From Plutella xylostella (taxonomy: Eukaryota; Arthropoda; Insecta; Lepidoptera; Plutellidae): a stretch of 64,000 nt of DNA. The position numbers were made by a program, and so were the translations under genes. Shown here piece after piece: positions 1 to 12,520 of the stretch. Each line of letters begins with the position of its first letter. Within the stretch, counting starts at the first letter, position 1. The stretch spans positions 9,555,501-9,619,500 of the forward strand of contig NC_063984.1 in assembly GCF_932276165.1 (NCBI RefSeq). The letters run 5' to 3'. Under the pieces are notes generated by a model that searched no databases, had not been told where the DNA came from, and saw only the letters and a list, made by a program, of their open reading frames with translations.

Positions 1-974
1 CAAGACCCACTTGGTGTGTTTACAAACATCGGTTAGGCGTGTTTACTTCATGCGGCAGTTAATGAAATTGTTGTAATCATAATTTGTGGAAGATTGTGAC
101 GTTTACCGTTTTAAAGGAACGTTAACTTTTGAATGGTAGTATACTACAGTTAGTTCATAAAGGCCCGTCTTGTACACTCTATTAGATAAATAACTCGTAT
201 TTGAATATAAATTCTTACTAATTATTTTAAGCGACCCCCACTCATCCCACTTGAATTAGACCTTGACCTTAGCCTGATACTGAATGTGTTCTGCGCTCCT
301 TTGAAGAGGCTTATGTCCACCAGTAGGCGATTCAGACTTTTTATCATGAAAATGTCTGAAATTGCAACAAAACACAATTCATTCTCAGCAGCTGACACTA
401 TCTACGCGTTCACGAAGCTCGCTTCTGACAATGAACTCGTCGAGTAAACACTAAACTCGCATCAGTCGACGCGCACTGGAGCGCGTCCGTCCGCACTCTT
501 GACGTTCTTCGTAAATCCAACGCATTTCATCGATATCTCCAACTCTCCAACACTATTTCTAGGTATTACTTTTTATTGGACTCTAGCTGAGGCCCGATGA
601 CAAACGTATAGTTTATATCGATCGGTCATCGGAGGCCGCTTGAGTTGGATCTGTGCGGGGGCCGTTTGACGTGGGAAATCAGCTGATAAACGTGGAAAAA
701 CGTCTTATTTTTGTATGTAAACATAATGTAAATTATTATTTTGTATTTTAAGTAAGGATCTCTTTCTCTCTCATCACTATTCGATAGGTTTTCGTTCTCT
801 ACTATAACAAAGCTTTAGAAGAAGAAGCTGGAGATTTCAGTAGGTAACCTAGTCCGGACACTAGAACCATTCCAAAACTGCTCCCTCCACAACGCTTCAG
901 TGTAAAAGCTTTATAAACAACCCTACCTATCTACCGATTCCTTTGCACCTTCTAACCCCTCTATTCCCCCGCAG
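1..974 (+). other. Wnt6: Wnt6 first intron (3' part)
   Basis: This is the intron upstream of Wnt6 exon 2. I searched it for a signal-peptide exon ending TGG-TG followed by GT and found none, so exon 1 is outside the window. No other gene is visible. Confidence 0.7.
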
Positions 975-1195
975 GGCGTCAGGCAGCGCCGTGATCCTGG
1001 ACCCGCGCATGGTGTGCAAGCGTCACCGGCGCGCGCGCGGCCGCCTGGCCCAGCTCTGCCGCAACGACACGGGGCTGCTGCGCGAGATCAGCCGAGGGGT
1101 CACGCTGGGCGCCACCGAGTGCGCGCACCAGTTCCGCCACCGCCGCTGGAACTGCACCACGCAGCGGCGCAGCATGAGGAAGATTCTGATGAGAG
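975..1195 (+). CDS. Wnt6: Wnt6 coding exon 2 (first in window)
   Basis: The acceptor is a C/T-rich tract ending cccccgcag at 974, with a ctaac branch-like site upstream. The frame starts at base 976 with ASGSAVILDP and runs through the invariant RRWNC (N-glycosylated in Wnts) to KILMR. The donor is gagag|gtttgtg, leaving one base of a split Asp codon. Confidence 0.95.
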
Positions 1196-4100
1196 GTTTG
1201 TGATTGCTGTACTTCAGAGATAGTAGTTCACAGTTTTTTTTAATGTAGCGTGTGTAGTGTCCAATTGCTGGGAAAAGGCCTGTGTACCAGTGGTCACAGT
1301 ACACCTCCACTGTACCTCAGAGGCGAGGTAGACAGTAATAAGTCCACTTTTTACGAGTCTATTTTTTTACAATTATGTGATAGAGCACATTCAAGCATAT
1401 CAATACAGTAAAAAATGTTTTTTCTTTCAAAGTTGTCTTTTATTACTGTGGCTACTGGTACACAGGCCTTTGCCAAGCAGTGGGACACTACACAGGCTAC
1501 ATTAAAAAAAACTGTGGCCAGACCTTGCTCATAAAGGAATTCATACCAATGCATGCGGAATAAATTATTTAATTCTGACGTCAAACATTGTTGTCTCTAA
1601 AGCGCCTCCTCACAGTGGGTCTCTGGATGCAGTGTTGAGGGCCGATGGGGAAGAGTGGCCAAGCGGTGTTGAAGTTCTTTTGGTAAGGGCTTGTGCAAAT
1701 TATGATTGGTACTTTAAGACATTCTACATACGTACACTTGTCCAAAATTAATAATGCACATGCAGATCTTCACATCCGAATCACTAAATCGTAAGAGCCT
1801 TAAAAAAACACTTGCATTTTGCACCTTGTTCGAAAGAAATATGAGCCAATATCATTTGTCACATAATCGAAAACAACCGATCTGTCAAAGATTTCTATGC
1901 GCATTATCAATTTTGGAGCACTGTATGTGCTTTGGTTTTCCGTGGGAATATCAAAGAAACTCAATGGCGTTGAGTTTGACAAAGACGCTGGATCTACCTC
2001 TACTGATTCTATTATGTTTAAGCTCGACGCACTATGATTTTAAAATTTATAAACTAACTATGATACATGTATTTTTATTATGAAACATTGAAGATAACAA
2101 AAGAAGATAAAGCAAATTAAGAAACACCCAAAAGTGCACTAAAACTTTATTGCCAACACTAGTGGCCTAATAAATCCGGTGCCGATTTACAATCTGACAA
2201 TATACGGAGTGAGTCGATCAATATAAAACTCCAACACGGCAAGACCACATTAATTCCTTAATGAATTAGAAACCTTTTGTACCTTTTTATACTTTTATGG
2301 CGAGTTGCATTCTAATAACATGGAAGGGAAGCGTTAATGTCTACAGCTTATCAAACATCGCCGATGATTTCATCAGGGCTGCGCTGGGCCGGCTTCAGAG
2401 CCACACGGCTGAGGAAAATGGGACGGGGTATTTTAAACTTTTTACTTTATCCGAAGTTACAGAAATATTATAAGAGGTGAACTGACCTTAGTTACTTACT
2501 CGTAAGTACATTATTTAGTTTATAAACGCGCTATTAAACCCTATGCTACTCGCAGATTAGTTTACTATTGACCTCATAGGTGGCAATTCATATTCAGATA
2601 ATAGAACAAAACATTAGAAACGTATGAGAAGCCATACCCCTACGAAGAACATAATGTTTCTTTTCGATAACTGTCTTTAAAAACGTTCCACACGGGAACT
2701 TGAGCAGAGGTCCGTAATTATTGTAAAGTCATCTTATCTGGGCTCCATCGAGCTACCTGCTCACTTTATTGGTCTAATGACAGAAGAATGCGAAATGTGT
2801 TAAATTTTATCATTCCTGTGTGGTGTGTGGGTATCACCCTAATTCGATTAAACCAAAAGAGTTGATTTTTAAGAGCGCTCGTTTATCTAAAATGCACATT
2901 GAGTGATGGAGTTGAGTTGGCTTGAATATATTATCGACTGTTTAAGTGTTATAAATATTTATTCACATTTATAATGTATACGACACGTATATATATAAAA
3001 CATTATATAAATAATTATCTTAATACTTTCAATATGTGAAAAAATTTTGAGTAACTTTAAAAAAGTGCGAATCTACTCGCCTGTCGAGGGTTCATTGCTT
3101 ATTCCATACAGATAGACACATACATAGATATAAATTTGCATTTGTATTCGATCTGTTTAAAAATCGTAAACATCGAAATCATAATAAGAACAACACTAAT
3201 AAACCGGCTATTAGTCTCCTGCGAGCATCCATTTTGCCTTCATTAGCGAAAATTAAGTGGTATTTGTCAAAAACTGGGCACACATAAGCTCACAAATAAA
3301 CTAAATTAGTGTTAGTCTTTTTGGGATCACAAAATGCAATATAGCTTTTGTAAGAAACAATCTAAATCTAAATCTTCGAATGAATGGAATTTTGTTAAGA
3401 ATCAAGTTTTTTAATGATATTATCAGATGTTTGTATTTTTATACGATCATACCTAGGATCATGAGAAGGTCTTAAACACACCTACTGTCTAGGTACTTTG
3501 CATTACTAGGTCAGAAGATATTCAGTTTTTTAAAAGTAGGACTTCGTTTAAATACAGATGTCTTGTACTCGAGTCTTGGGTGTTAATAATGTATAAATCA
3601 GCTAACCGATATCCATATTACGTTCTCCTAGCTTGGGTTGGATGGCTGTGTGAGATGTCCCCACATATTATTACTATTATACATATAACCTGAACCTACA
3701 AAGCTACCTTTGTTTCTTACTCTCATAAATTTAAAAACTAACCATACCTTTTCCCATACACATGCACTATTTTACTTGCCACCAATAACTTTATCATCAA
3801 CATTTATTAAAATTCAAATGAAAACACAGACAACTTTATCGAAGGTTAAGTTGAAAAAGCACTAAAGGTACCAGGAGTGGATGAGTGAGAGGAGGTGAAC
3901 CAACAAATTAGACCGAAGGCCCATAAATTGGGCAGGTTTGGGTGGCGATGCAGGGGCGATCGCAGCGGCTACAGAGCTGAATTAGTACCGGCTTTTTTAT
4001 CACGGGCGACAAGAAAAAAAAGATGTACAGGATGATTTTACTGCATTTTAATAGGTTTTATTACTTTATGTATTATTATGTAAGTAAATGATTTGTAACA

Positions 4101-7100
4101 TAATTTATGAAGTTTGAGTTCAACTTTTCAGTTCTTGTTTACCCTAAGACAATCTCTGTATTTACCTAAGATTTAGTTGCTACTTGGGAGAGGCGAATGT
4201 TCAATCAGCAAACGACTGTTGGTCGATCATGGTGATGTTAACCGAGCTATAACCGGCTCGCGATGTGCTCAGATTTTAATAAAATTAAAACTCGAAGTAA
4301 TCTCTAGTAACTACAAGTTATACTTTTTATTTATACTGTTTCTATATTCCAGACCATAAAATCTCTAGTTTTATCGTCCTTTGATGGAGCTAATACTATA
4401 ACATGGCATTGAAGCAAAAATACTTCTCATTATGGTGAGAACATCCTGTGTATAGAAGGGAAGGGAAAAATAATCAGTGTTAATTGGTCCCTTTCATTAG
4501 CAGCCCACTGCATTCCTCACTTCTTCGTTTTTTCTGTGTCAAAACTTTATTAATGAAAAAGGAACTTCATTCTTATTTAAATTCTGTTATCAAAATGATT
4601 TTCCACTATCTCGGTGACCGTTCGTGAGATTGAATAGTTTTTTAGATGGGAAATTTATATGGAAATGGATGAATATTGTCAAAACAGAATATGAATATTA
4701 CTTGACTCAAGATCTTCTAATCGTTATACAAGTTTAAGTAACGAAGCGTGTTACCGAAACTTGGTAAGAATGAAAAAATATTTTCTATCTAAAATTCCAT
4801 AACATTCCGTAGTAATATTGAAAGTACATTGAATTAGGCACAGAAATACTCCAACCTATATTTTTATAGTCACATTGAAGTTAAAAATTATAATCAACAT
4901 ACATAACTAAAACAAAACAGTACCAACAAAAGTCATAATCATAAACCCTAAACAAAACGAGCAACATCACCACGTGACCATTAAAGTGAAGCCACGGCAT
5001 TAAATCGTAAATTCCTCAACACCATATCTACTCTAGACTCGGCACGTTGAAATCAATTTCAGGTTAAACAAAACAGCCTAATTAAGCTATAAAACAAACC
5101 CACAACACAGTGCGTCGACGCGCGACCTACCGACCGCTCGCCTAATCTCGTGTGGGGCCATTAACTGGGGACAGGCCGAGGAGCCCCGGGAGCCCCATAA
5201 AGATTACCACTCGATAACACGCTACCAGCCAGCGGACCTCACGCGCGCCCAGCCGGCAGCCGCAAACATAAATCCCCCAAATGGCTTCATATCGACAAAA
5301 AACCACGGCGATATATTTGGCGCCCCCGACACGTAAGTGTTCTTAATTACACACCAATATCCGGGCCCGCTATCTAATCTCCACCTCCTCCTTACACGTC
5401 CGATGAAACCATCTTAATGACAGACAGTAATCTAATATTCAGCCTTCGCTCAACCATAAAGATGCAGCAGATAAAATATGTCGTGCCCGCGCTGCTTCCA
5501 TCTTCCTCATTCATTAGACCCTTCAAACGCTACTGACAAACGACGGTGCACGCATCGCCAAATACAGCGAGCCTCCATATTTATAAGGGCTCGATATAGC
5601 GCGTGTCGCCGTATCGCGGATCACTGCCGCATCGACAATGCTGCTGCGATATTTGAAAGTCTAACATCGGCCAGGCTTCGAGTAATCGACGTCTCAAGCA
5701 CAAAATAGTTGGTAGGAGCTATATCTCGCTGAGATCGCACTACGTTGAACCCTCAGATTGCGTATCTTGTCATTTGACATTCGGATTTCTCGCTCCAACA
5801 GCAGGTGCTGGGGTATTTCCATCTCTTCCTCGGATGCGTGCTGGGTATTCCAGTTTTATTTTTTCTCGTGCGAGCGCTGCCGTCCGCTGCGAGTGACAGG
5901 CCAGCGCGGGCTGGTGACAGCCTCCAGTTGTCACTACTCCCTTGCCAAATTAAACGAAATGCCAAACTACACAAAGAGATTTTCTTTGGAGTAAAGCTTT
6001 ACATTTTTACATTTTAAAACCTTTTCGTGCTAACTTTTGACCATCTAGAATGAAAATTATGCCGGATGTAGGTACTATTTAGTGATGTCTGGTAGCCAGT
6101 TCTCTAATTTATTTACTTTTTCACACGTCTACTGATTTTCCGGTACCTCCTGTAGGTTGACTGGTAGAAGATACTTTAGCAAGTCCGACTTTTGTACACT
6201 TATTAATATATTTGTGCAATAAAGAATCAACTAAATGTATTTGTTATTATAGATAGATGTCCAGTACCAGACATACTATTTCGAAACTGCATCTCGGTGA
6301 CGCAGCGTCCGTGCGCCGGCCGCTGGTCGCGCTAATTAATGTTAACCAGGAACCGTCCCCGACAGCGAGTGCACTCTCTAACAGAGTTATGTTATCTTTC
6401 CCATTCGGCTGGAGCGCATTAAGAGAGCTAATTATTCCTATTAAATGGGCACAATCCATTCAAATTAGCCATCGGACGTCCATTGAATGTGGTATTCACG
6501 TTTTGTGTTCTCGTGAATGACGCTCGGCCTCTTCCGGTGGGTGGCTGCTGTCACAACACGCATGCGTGGCGGACGCTCCGCGGCGCATAATGAGACGTTT
6601 ACTCACATTAGCTAAAGAAATTGACAAGTGAACAATAGCGGGTCGCGGAAAAAAAACGAAAGCGAAACTGCAGAAAGAGCCGGACAGTGTCGTATCGTAT
6701 TACCGACGTAAAATATCTGGGGGAAAGGAATGAGAAACGATCGTTCCATTTAAATACGGGCAGGAGACGGGCGGGAGCGTTCGCGTGCGTTCGGTAGCGT
6801 GAGAATGTTCTTTATTCGGCGGAGGGCGCGGGCGGCGGCGCTGCCGCGGCCGTCGATAAATCAGGGCAGCAGCGCGCTGCTCGTATATCGAGCGCCGGTA
6901 CAATGGGCCCGGCCGGCGACAGTGACGCGGACAGCGCTGTGGCAGCCCCGGCCCCGGCCCCCGGCCCCCGGCCCCGGCCCCCGGCCGTCGCGAGACGGAG
7001 GCCGAGAGAGACCTGTATTTATTGCGCTAAATATTTGAATTAATCAGATGAGATAAAATGCCCGCGTTCGTTTAAACATTCCGATGCGGTCGCGTTGACA

Positions 7101-10100
7101 AGTCGATGTATTGTCCTCGTATCGCATTAAAGCTGATCCGCGTTTAAAGAAGTCATCTCTCGTCTTTTTACCCGGTGCACTGGTTGCGGGCAAAATAATC
7201 TCAGTAATTTTCTTTCCCCCTTTCTTCTGTACGCTTCGTAATGGGCTTCTGAAGGCTTATTAGGACAGTGAGGGACGGATCGATGCCCAACAATTTAATC
7301 GGTCGCTCGACGTCTGCGTTTAGTGTATAAAGTGCGCAATAAACGCTGTTATGACCGTTTTATTGGCGTGGTGGGGTGCGAGCACGTAGGTAGCGACTGT
7401 GACATACATGTTTATGACACCTGACTTGGGCCGGCTCCGACACACGATACTTGGCAGCTCTTGCAAGAAGACATCGTATCGCATGATTCACTCAACCTCG
7501 TAACAAATGGCGATGAGGCTGCTACGCGGTGGAATTCCGCGTTTGTGGTCCGTTCTGTATATCAGTAGATGAAGGATGCGAGATAGTATCGTATTAACTG
7601 GTGTAATATTTGACGAGTGGTTCGTGCGGCGCGATGCGGAGATAGGGGGCTAGAAGGGCATGTGGTGTCGCGCTGGCGATGGCGTGTCGCGTCCATCTAA
7701 AATCTAAAATTCCTCATCGGGAGTGCGCGAACAGTTAATTTAACCCGAAGCAGTCGAAGCTGATCCGTATCGAGGCTGGTTCCAGTTGTTATCAGTCTAG
7801 CGAGAACGTCCGGCGGACTTATAAATAAAATTAAAATTGCAAAATCTCCAACTATTTCACATATGGCGACGCTGGAGATGATCTTGCGACGTCCGCCACT
7901 TATCTCTTCAATTTGATATTGCGTCCTGGTATTTCTACTTCGAGTTATTTTGTATCAATATAATTTAATGTTGGCGTTTTAAGTGAATAATTTATACTGT
8001 TGCTATAGTACTGCTACTTTACGTATCGATTATCTGCCTCATCATTACCTTCAAATTATACTTGATCTTACAATGGTATTGTATGTGTATTTATTAAGAA
8101 TTAATTAAGTACCTAACTAACAATATAGACAGTTACTGTTACATTATCAAAACAATTTTCAGGATCACTATTTTTACTTGGACTGTAATTGTCAGAAATA
8201 TATATGTGATGTTCACTTCTTAGTGGCATTCGCTTCTCTTGGCCATGCTGGCCCACCAGCCGCGCTCGCACGGGGCTGGCTCCACCGGAGCGGGTGTCTC
8301 CATCTGATTCTGTTTTTCATCACTCACTGCCATGTAGCACACCATGGCAAACGTGAAGTAGTGGAACATAGATATGACATCCATTGCGACGGCGGAAAAG
8401 AGAGTGTAGGAGGATTGTTAGTGGGATGTTGATGTTTGGTTATTTTGCTTGCATTTTATAAGGTTATGTTTTTGGTTAGGTAAGTACTTTGACAATAGCG
8501 GAAGCAGACAGATCCCATATATTATAGTTAAAGCTAAGCACAGAGTTATCCATGGACTAAAGAATAAATTAGGCTAGGCTTCCTTATTCGAAGGTTTACT
8601 ATGTAATTTTTCCGTGTGCCTCTCAGCGGCCATGAATGCTGCAGGTGCACCTGCAGGCGGGTGCGGAGGGCGCGGGGGCGCGGGGGCCGGGGGCGGCACG
8701 TGCTGGTGGCTGATTGACCGACCCCGGACGACAGAACCACTTCCAAGCATTTTGAAACTACAAAAACAGACACGATTGACGCGTTATGGAACTCGTACAC
8801 TCTTCAAGTGTGAATCAATTTAATTCCATGGGTTTTATTGATCGATCGACAGCTCCGCTGAATAATTCAGTAAGCACGGATGCCGGCATTCCCGGATCGC
8901 TCGTGGCACCGAGCTGGAGGCAAAAAGCACGGAGTGCGGGCGCGGGGCACCCCCCGCGCCCGGCGTGGGACCGCCGCCGCCACGGCCACGTAGGACATAT
9001 TTTGATGCCGGAGACGCTGAAAAAAGCTTGCGTTCGGTGATGAGAATGTCATGTCCCTCGTTTCCAACGACATATTTGCGAGTCTGGTCTTCGTTTTGTG
9101 ATAATTACAGCGCATAACGCGGCAGGAGCGCGAGGAATGCTGCGCTGTGAGCGCACCGCCGGAGCTATAATGACGCGGAGTGTCGCGGCCCTATCGACGG
9201 CGCGCCCGGCCGGGGAAAAAGCGCGGCGTCCGCGGCATTCGCCCGGTCCGTTCCCACCGCGCCCCGCCCCCGCCCTTACAGCTACTTTTTTCCCTCACCG
9301 ACTGCTAAACGACTAGCGAAATATCTCGAGATTGACATTCCTCTCATAATTCCTCCGGAGGACGTATCCTTGGCGACGTCCGGCAAAATTTAATCGCAGT
9401 CTGATAAAAATGCCTATGAAAATCGAGCGACGATAACGGCCGGTGACACGGCGTAATTACCGGCCGAATTCTGCGGCGGATGAGTGTGCACTCTCGCTTT
9501 TTTGCTGCGCGTCAATTATATAAATTGTTCGTGCAATAAATTTCACTGTATCTGTTTGGATGGTTGGTCGCGGTGGGAATGCGACGTGGCGATACGGAGC
9601 TGTCCCGTCGTCGCGGGCCCAATTAGCATGTGGTCGATAGGCGCTCGATGCCGATCTCTGCCGCATCTCTGCATAAACTATCTTATCTAAGTAATATCCT
9701 TAATGAGCATCACAACAAAAGATTATCATCATTCAGCTATGATTGAACCGCAATACTGACATCAGCTCTATACTTGACACAATGTAAATGCACGCATTAC
9801 AAATGGCTGCATTGTTGCAGTGTCTCTTATGCCGCTAATGCGATGCTGGTCGAATGGTCGAAGCGCAATTATCATGGCCGCTTGACCATGTCGGATCGTT
9901 ACAGCCGCGCTGCGTATGCGCTTGCACAATGGCGTAGCTATGACCAGCTCATATACATTGTGTCGCTAGTTCACAATAAACCTGCAAACTACATATTATC
10001 CATGAATAATTTGCTGCATAATTGACCATGCCATGTTTAGGTCTAATATTTGCAATCTCGTTTGTTTTGGCAATTCGTGCATGTATAAAAGCTCATATGT

Positions 10101-12387
10101 GATTGGGTAACCTATGTAAACTAGGTTCATAATAGTTCTTATCGTATGCAATGGTCTTCCTAGAAGTTCTGCACTTTCGATGGATGTCGCAGAGTGTGCA
10201 TTGTGCGAGAGAATCGGCGCATTATTCATGGCGGTTGAATATTCATCCGACGACGGTTGACCCGCCATTAATTGTTATGGCCAGGTGCCGGTTGTTCTCG
10301 ATGTTTTATGGATGGGATTCGTGAAGCTCATTCATTTATTGCTGTTCTCGTCTCGGCTGAATATTGATTTTCAGGTCATCACCTTCACTTTGTTTTTGTT
10401 TGTATTCAGGTGCTTAGTTTAAGCCCTACTATAATATATAGGCATATCCTTCGTGTGAGGTCATTGGATTTAGAGCTAAGTGGAATGTATTGTTTCTCTA
10501 AAAGCATTTTCTACCAGTTATGAATTATATATCAATATCTACGCCTTGATGACAGTAATGTTCCCCCACAGACACCCGGGAGACGGGGTTCGTGAACGCG
10601 ATCTCGGCGGCGGGCGTCACGTACGCCATCACTCGCGCCTGCACCGCCGGCGCGCTGCTCGACTGCTCGTGTGAAAAGGTACATGGACAGCGTGATAGTA
10701 CTAGTTTAGGCTAATCATTTTTACTATGCCAGTTGGTATGCTATATAAGGGGTGCATCAAAGGAGCCTCGGCGAGTGACGTAACCTTATACCCTAGTTTA
10801 GCTCTAGTGTTCTAGAAGCTCTAAAGCTGAGGTAGGTACTTTACCAAATAACTGATTACCGTTAAGGCTAACAAGATCTGCAGTGGATAACACTACCAAA
10901 ATAAACTTACAATATACGAGTATACAATACACAGACAGAGTCTATATCTAGCCGTATCGGTAAAATACACTAGAGCTGGACCATCTGATAGTTAGATAGT
11001 TTTCACGTCATTGGGGCATGTTCCTTCTGTACACTTCCGCAGCTTATGATCATTTTATAACAGAGACCTTGCCCCAGGGTCCCCCGCGCCCCCGCCGAGG
11101 CCGCGCCCCGCCGGTCGTGGTGCCGCCGGCGCACGTGCCCGCGGACCGCTGGCAGTGGGGCGGCTGCAGCGACAACGTGCGCTTCGGACTCAAGAAGTCC
11201 CGGGAATTCATGGACAGCCGATACAGAAAACGAAGCGACATCAAAACCCTAATCAAGCTGCACAATCATAACGCTGGGAGGTTGGTTAGTATGCTTTGTT
11301 CTGGTAGATTTGTTGTTGTAGTAATTTGAAAAAAAATATGAAACCTGTTCAAGAGGACGAATACAGGATCCAATATCCATAATTTTTTTTGTATTACCTC
11401 ATCCTTGACCCCCACCAACAGCGGCTCATGTAAAAGCCATACCCGAAGACAAACTATATTAAAAAAGGCCATCTAGCCCTCAAAACCTTAAGATCCGGAA
11501 TGATGTTAACATCAAATATTGGACGCCAGCTCCTTCCATATTTTGAACCTAATTGGTGGCAGTAGCTGCAGCGCTGCCATTGAGGTGCATCTTATTCGTT
11601 GCTGCCATCACAACCCATCACGTCCCTACTGCGGGAGCTCCGGTTTCCTTACAATGAAGGAAGGGTTTTGTGCCTAGTCCACCACGCTAGCCTAGTCCGT
11701 GTTGGTAGATTGTTGTAGCCATACATTTGTCCTGCAGGCCATCAAGCAGTTCATGCGGGTGGAGTGCAAGTGCCACGGGCTGTCCGGGTCCTGCACGCTG
11801 CGAACCTGCTGGTGGCGGATGCCCTCCTTCAGGGAGGTCGGCGACCGCCTGAGAGACAAGTTCGAAGGAGCTGCTAAGGTTGGTTGCTTTGAGAACTCGT
11901 TTTTTGTCAGTTCTTGTGAATTCAATGCTATTGGGGTAATGGAGGCTATGTGTGTCAACTCTGAAAAGACACCCCAGGCAGTCAGCTACTTTTGCTAATC
12001 TGACTTGCTCATATTAGCACTTACCTGATTTCATAATACATACACTGATTTCACTATAATCAACAGGTAATAGCAAGCAACGACGGCGAAAGTTTCATGC
12101 CCGAGAGCTCCATAATCAAACGGCCTGGCAAGAAAGACCTCATCTACTCTGAAGAGTCCCCAGACTTCTGCAGCCCCAACTTGAAGACTGGGTCTCTGGG
12201 CACGGAGGGGCGCCAGTGCAATGCCAGCTCAGCTGGGACAGACAGCTGTGACCAGATGTGCTGTAGACGAGGATACACAGAATCCATGGTGGAGGAAAGC
12301 CACAACTGCAATTGCCAGTTCAAGTGGTGCTGTGAAGTGACCTGCGACACTTGCTATACGAAGCGAGACGTGCAAACGTGCCTTTGA
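975..12387 (+). CDS. Wnt6: Wnt6, secreted Wnt ligand (5' partial; five coding exons)
   Basis: Coding exons are 975-1195, 10572-10678, 11078-11284, 11738-11878 and 12067-12387, with introns of 9376, 399, 453 and 188 bp, all GT-AG and phase-compatible. They encode the last 332 residues. The signal-peptide exon is not in the window: exon 2 opens with one base that completes a Trp codon (TG|G), the same boundary as wg exon 1/2. Wnt hallmarks in order are RRWNC, ETGFVNAI, WGGCSDN, HNHNAGR, the lipid-attachment motif CHGLSGSC (acylated Ser codon 11783-11785), FREVG, CCRRGY and a Cys-rich C-terminus ending QTCL. The match is to Wnt6 rather than Wnt1 or Wnt10, from my memory of family sequences (VILDP start, DTRETGF, KSREFMDSRY, SPDFC). 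Known role: a palmitoleoylated, glycosylated ligand that binds Frizzled. N-glycosylation sequons are visible at NCT and NAS. Confidence 0.95.
1229..1519. repeat. Foldback repeat just inside the Wnt6 long intron
   Basis: Arms at about 1229-1302 and 1444-1519 are inverted copies sharing cacagttttttttaatgtag, tgtgtagtgtcc and aaaggcctgtgtaccagt, with scattered mismatches, around a ~140-bp spacer. It starts about 34 bp after the exon 2 donor. It is likely a non-autonomous foldback element or two opposed copies of one short repeat. Confidence 0.6.
6946..6982 (+). repeat. CCCC/CCCCC tract array (G-quadruplex potential on - strand)
   Basis: Six consecutive runs of four or five C are separated by GG. 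The - strand therefore has six G-runs of at least four with two-base loops. It sits in a CpG-rich block of the Wnt6 intron. Confidence 0.6.
8220..8384 (-). CDS. Small open frame, putative 54-residue secreted or membrane peptide
   Basis: I do not recognise this. On the - strand an ATG at 8384 opens 54 codons to TAA (8222-8220). The start is hydrophobic and signal-peptide-like (MDVISMFHYFTFAMVCYMAV). A hydrophilic Pro/Glu segment follows, then a C-terminus with two Cys flanking ERGWWASMAKRSE. It lies antisense inside the Wnt6 long intron. The frame is open upstream of the ATG for only about 12 codons. It could be a real short peptide gene, one exon of a longer gene, or chance; the bias for a hydrophobic start plus paired Cys is what drew attention. 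I see no promoter or splice evidence that settles it. Confidence 0.25.
   Translation of the reverse strand: MDVISMFHYFTFAMVCYMAVSDEKQNQMETPAPVEPAPCERGWWASMAKRSECH
10572..10678 (+). CDS. Wnt6: Wnt6 coding exon 3
   Basis: The acceptor is ttcccccacag; the first two bases complete the split Asp codon. It encodes TRETGFVNAISAAG through CSCEK, the conserved Wnt segment between the RRWNC block and the WGGC block. The donor is aaaag|gtacat, phase 0. Confidence 0.95.
11078..11284 (+). CDS. Wnt6: Wnt6 coding exon 4
   Basis: The acceptor is gccccag. It encodes a Pro/Arg-rich insert (GPPRPRRGRAPP) followed by RWQWGGCSDNVRFG, KKSREFMD and HNHNAGRL. I place the donor at ggttg|gttagt because exon 5 then continues as AGRL-AIKQF in frame, as in other Wnt6 proteins. 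The earlier GT four bases upstream would shift the frame. Confidence 0.92.
11602..11708 (-). mobile_element. LINE 3'-end fragment in Wnt6 intron, about 30 bp before exon 5
   Basis: Read on the - strand it matches the element at 19148-19269: shared agcgtggtgga, ccttccttcattg, a gcagtaggg/gcagtgggg segment and gacgtgatgggt, ending in a gatg-type tail. This layout is familiar from lepidopteran LINE 3' ends. Confidence 0.6.
11738..11878 (+). CDS. Wnt6: Wnt6 coding exon 5 (lipidation site)
   Basis: The acceptor is tttgtcctgcag. It is 47 codons exactly, phase 0 at both ends. It carries VECKCHGLSGSC, whose Ser is the Porcupine-dependent palmitoleoylation site in Wnts, then RTCWWRMPSFREVGDRL. The upstream intron contains a LINE-type fragment that ends about 30 bp before this exon. 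Confidence 0.95.
12067..12387 (+). CDS. Wnt6: Wnt6 terminal coding exon
   Basis: The acceptor is atcaacag. It encodes VIASNDGES, the KKDLIYSEESPDFC block, the N-glycosylation sequon NAS, CCRRGYTES and the terminal Cys cluster, ending QTCL with stop TGA at 12385-12387. Confidence 0.95.
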   Translation, partial: VIASNDGESFMPESSIIKRPGKKDLIYSEESPDFCSPNLKTGSLGTEGRQCNASSAGTDSCDQMCCRRGYTESMVEESHNCNCQFKWCCEVTCDTCYTKRDVQTCL

Positions 12388-12403
12388 TGTGATAGAGTAA
12401 TGT

Positions 12404-12468
12404 AATAAATGTTTTTTATTAAACTTTAGTGTACAGCTGTTTTATAGTCACATTATTTCGGAAATAAA
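12404..12468 (+). terminator. Wnt6 polyadenylation signals
   Basis: AATAAA occurs at 12404-12409, only 17 nt after the stop, and again at 12463-12468. Either gives an unusually short 3' UTR. The stretch also contains AATAAA on the - strand (12415-12420), so the 3' ends of Wnt6 and the convergent gene may overlap. Confidence 0.6.
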
Positions 12469-12498
12469 GTTTCTGATCCAGTTTTGTAAATAATTGTT

Positions 12499-12504
12499 TT
12501 TATT
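12499..12504 (-). terminator. Polyadenylation signal of the astacin-like gene
   Basis: AATAAA reads on the - strand 17 nt after the stop codon. A second copy reads at 12420-12415, beyond the Wnt6 poly(A) signals. Confidence 0.5.
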
Positions 12505-12520
12505 GTGTTATTGATAAATC

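Larger units (their letters stand above)
1196..10571 (+). other. Wnt6: Wnt6 long intron
   Basis: This 9.4-kb intron has alternating AT-rich and CpG-rich blocks. The GC-rich patches (about 5100-5950, 6250-7000, 8620-9000, 9120-9650) stand out from the AT-rich background and are candidates for enhancers by composition only. It also contains a foldback repeat (1229-1519), a C-rich tract (6946-6982) and a small antisense open frame (8220-8384). Confidence 0.6.

Noticed and set aside
11277..11284. Alternative Wnt6 exon 4 donor at gggag|gttggt
   Set aside because: It leaves two bases that shift exon 5 out of frame; ggttg|gttagt restores AGRL-AIKQF.
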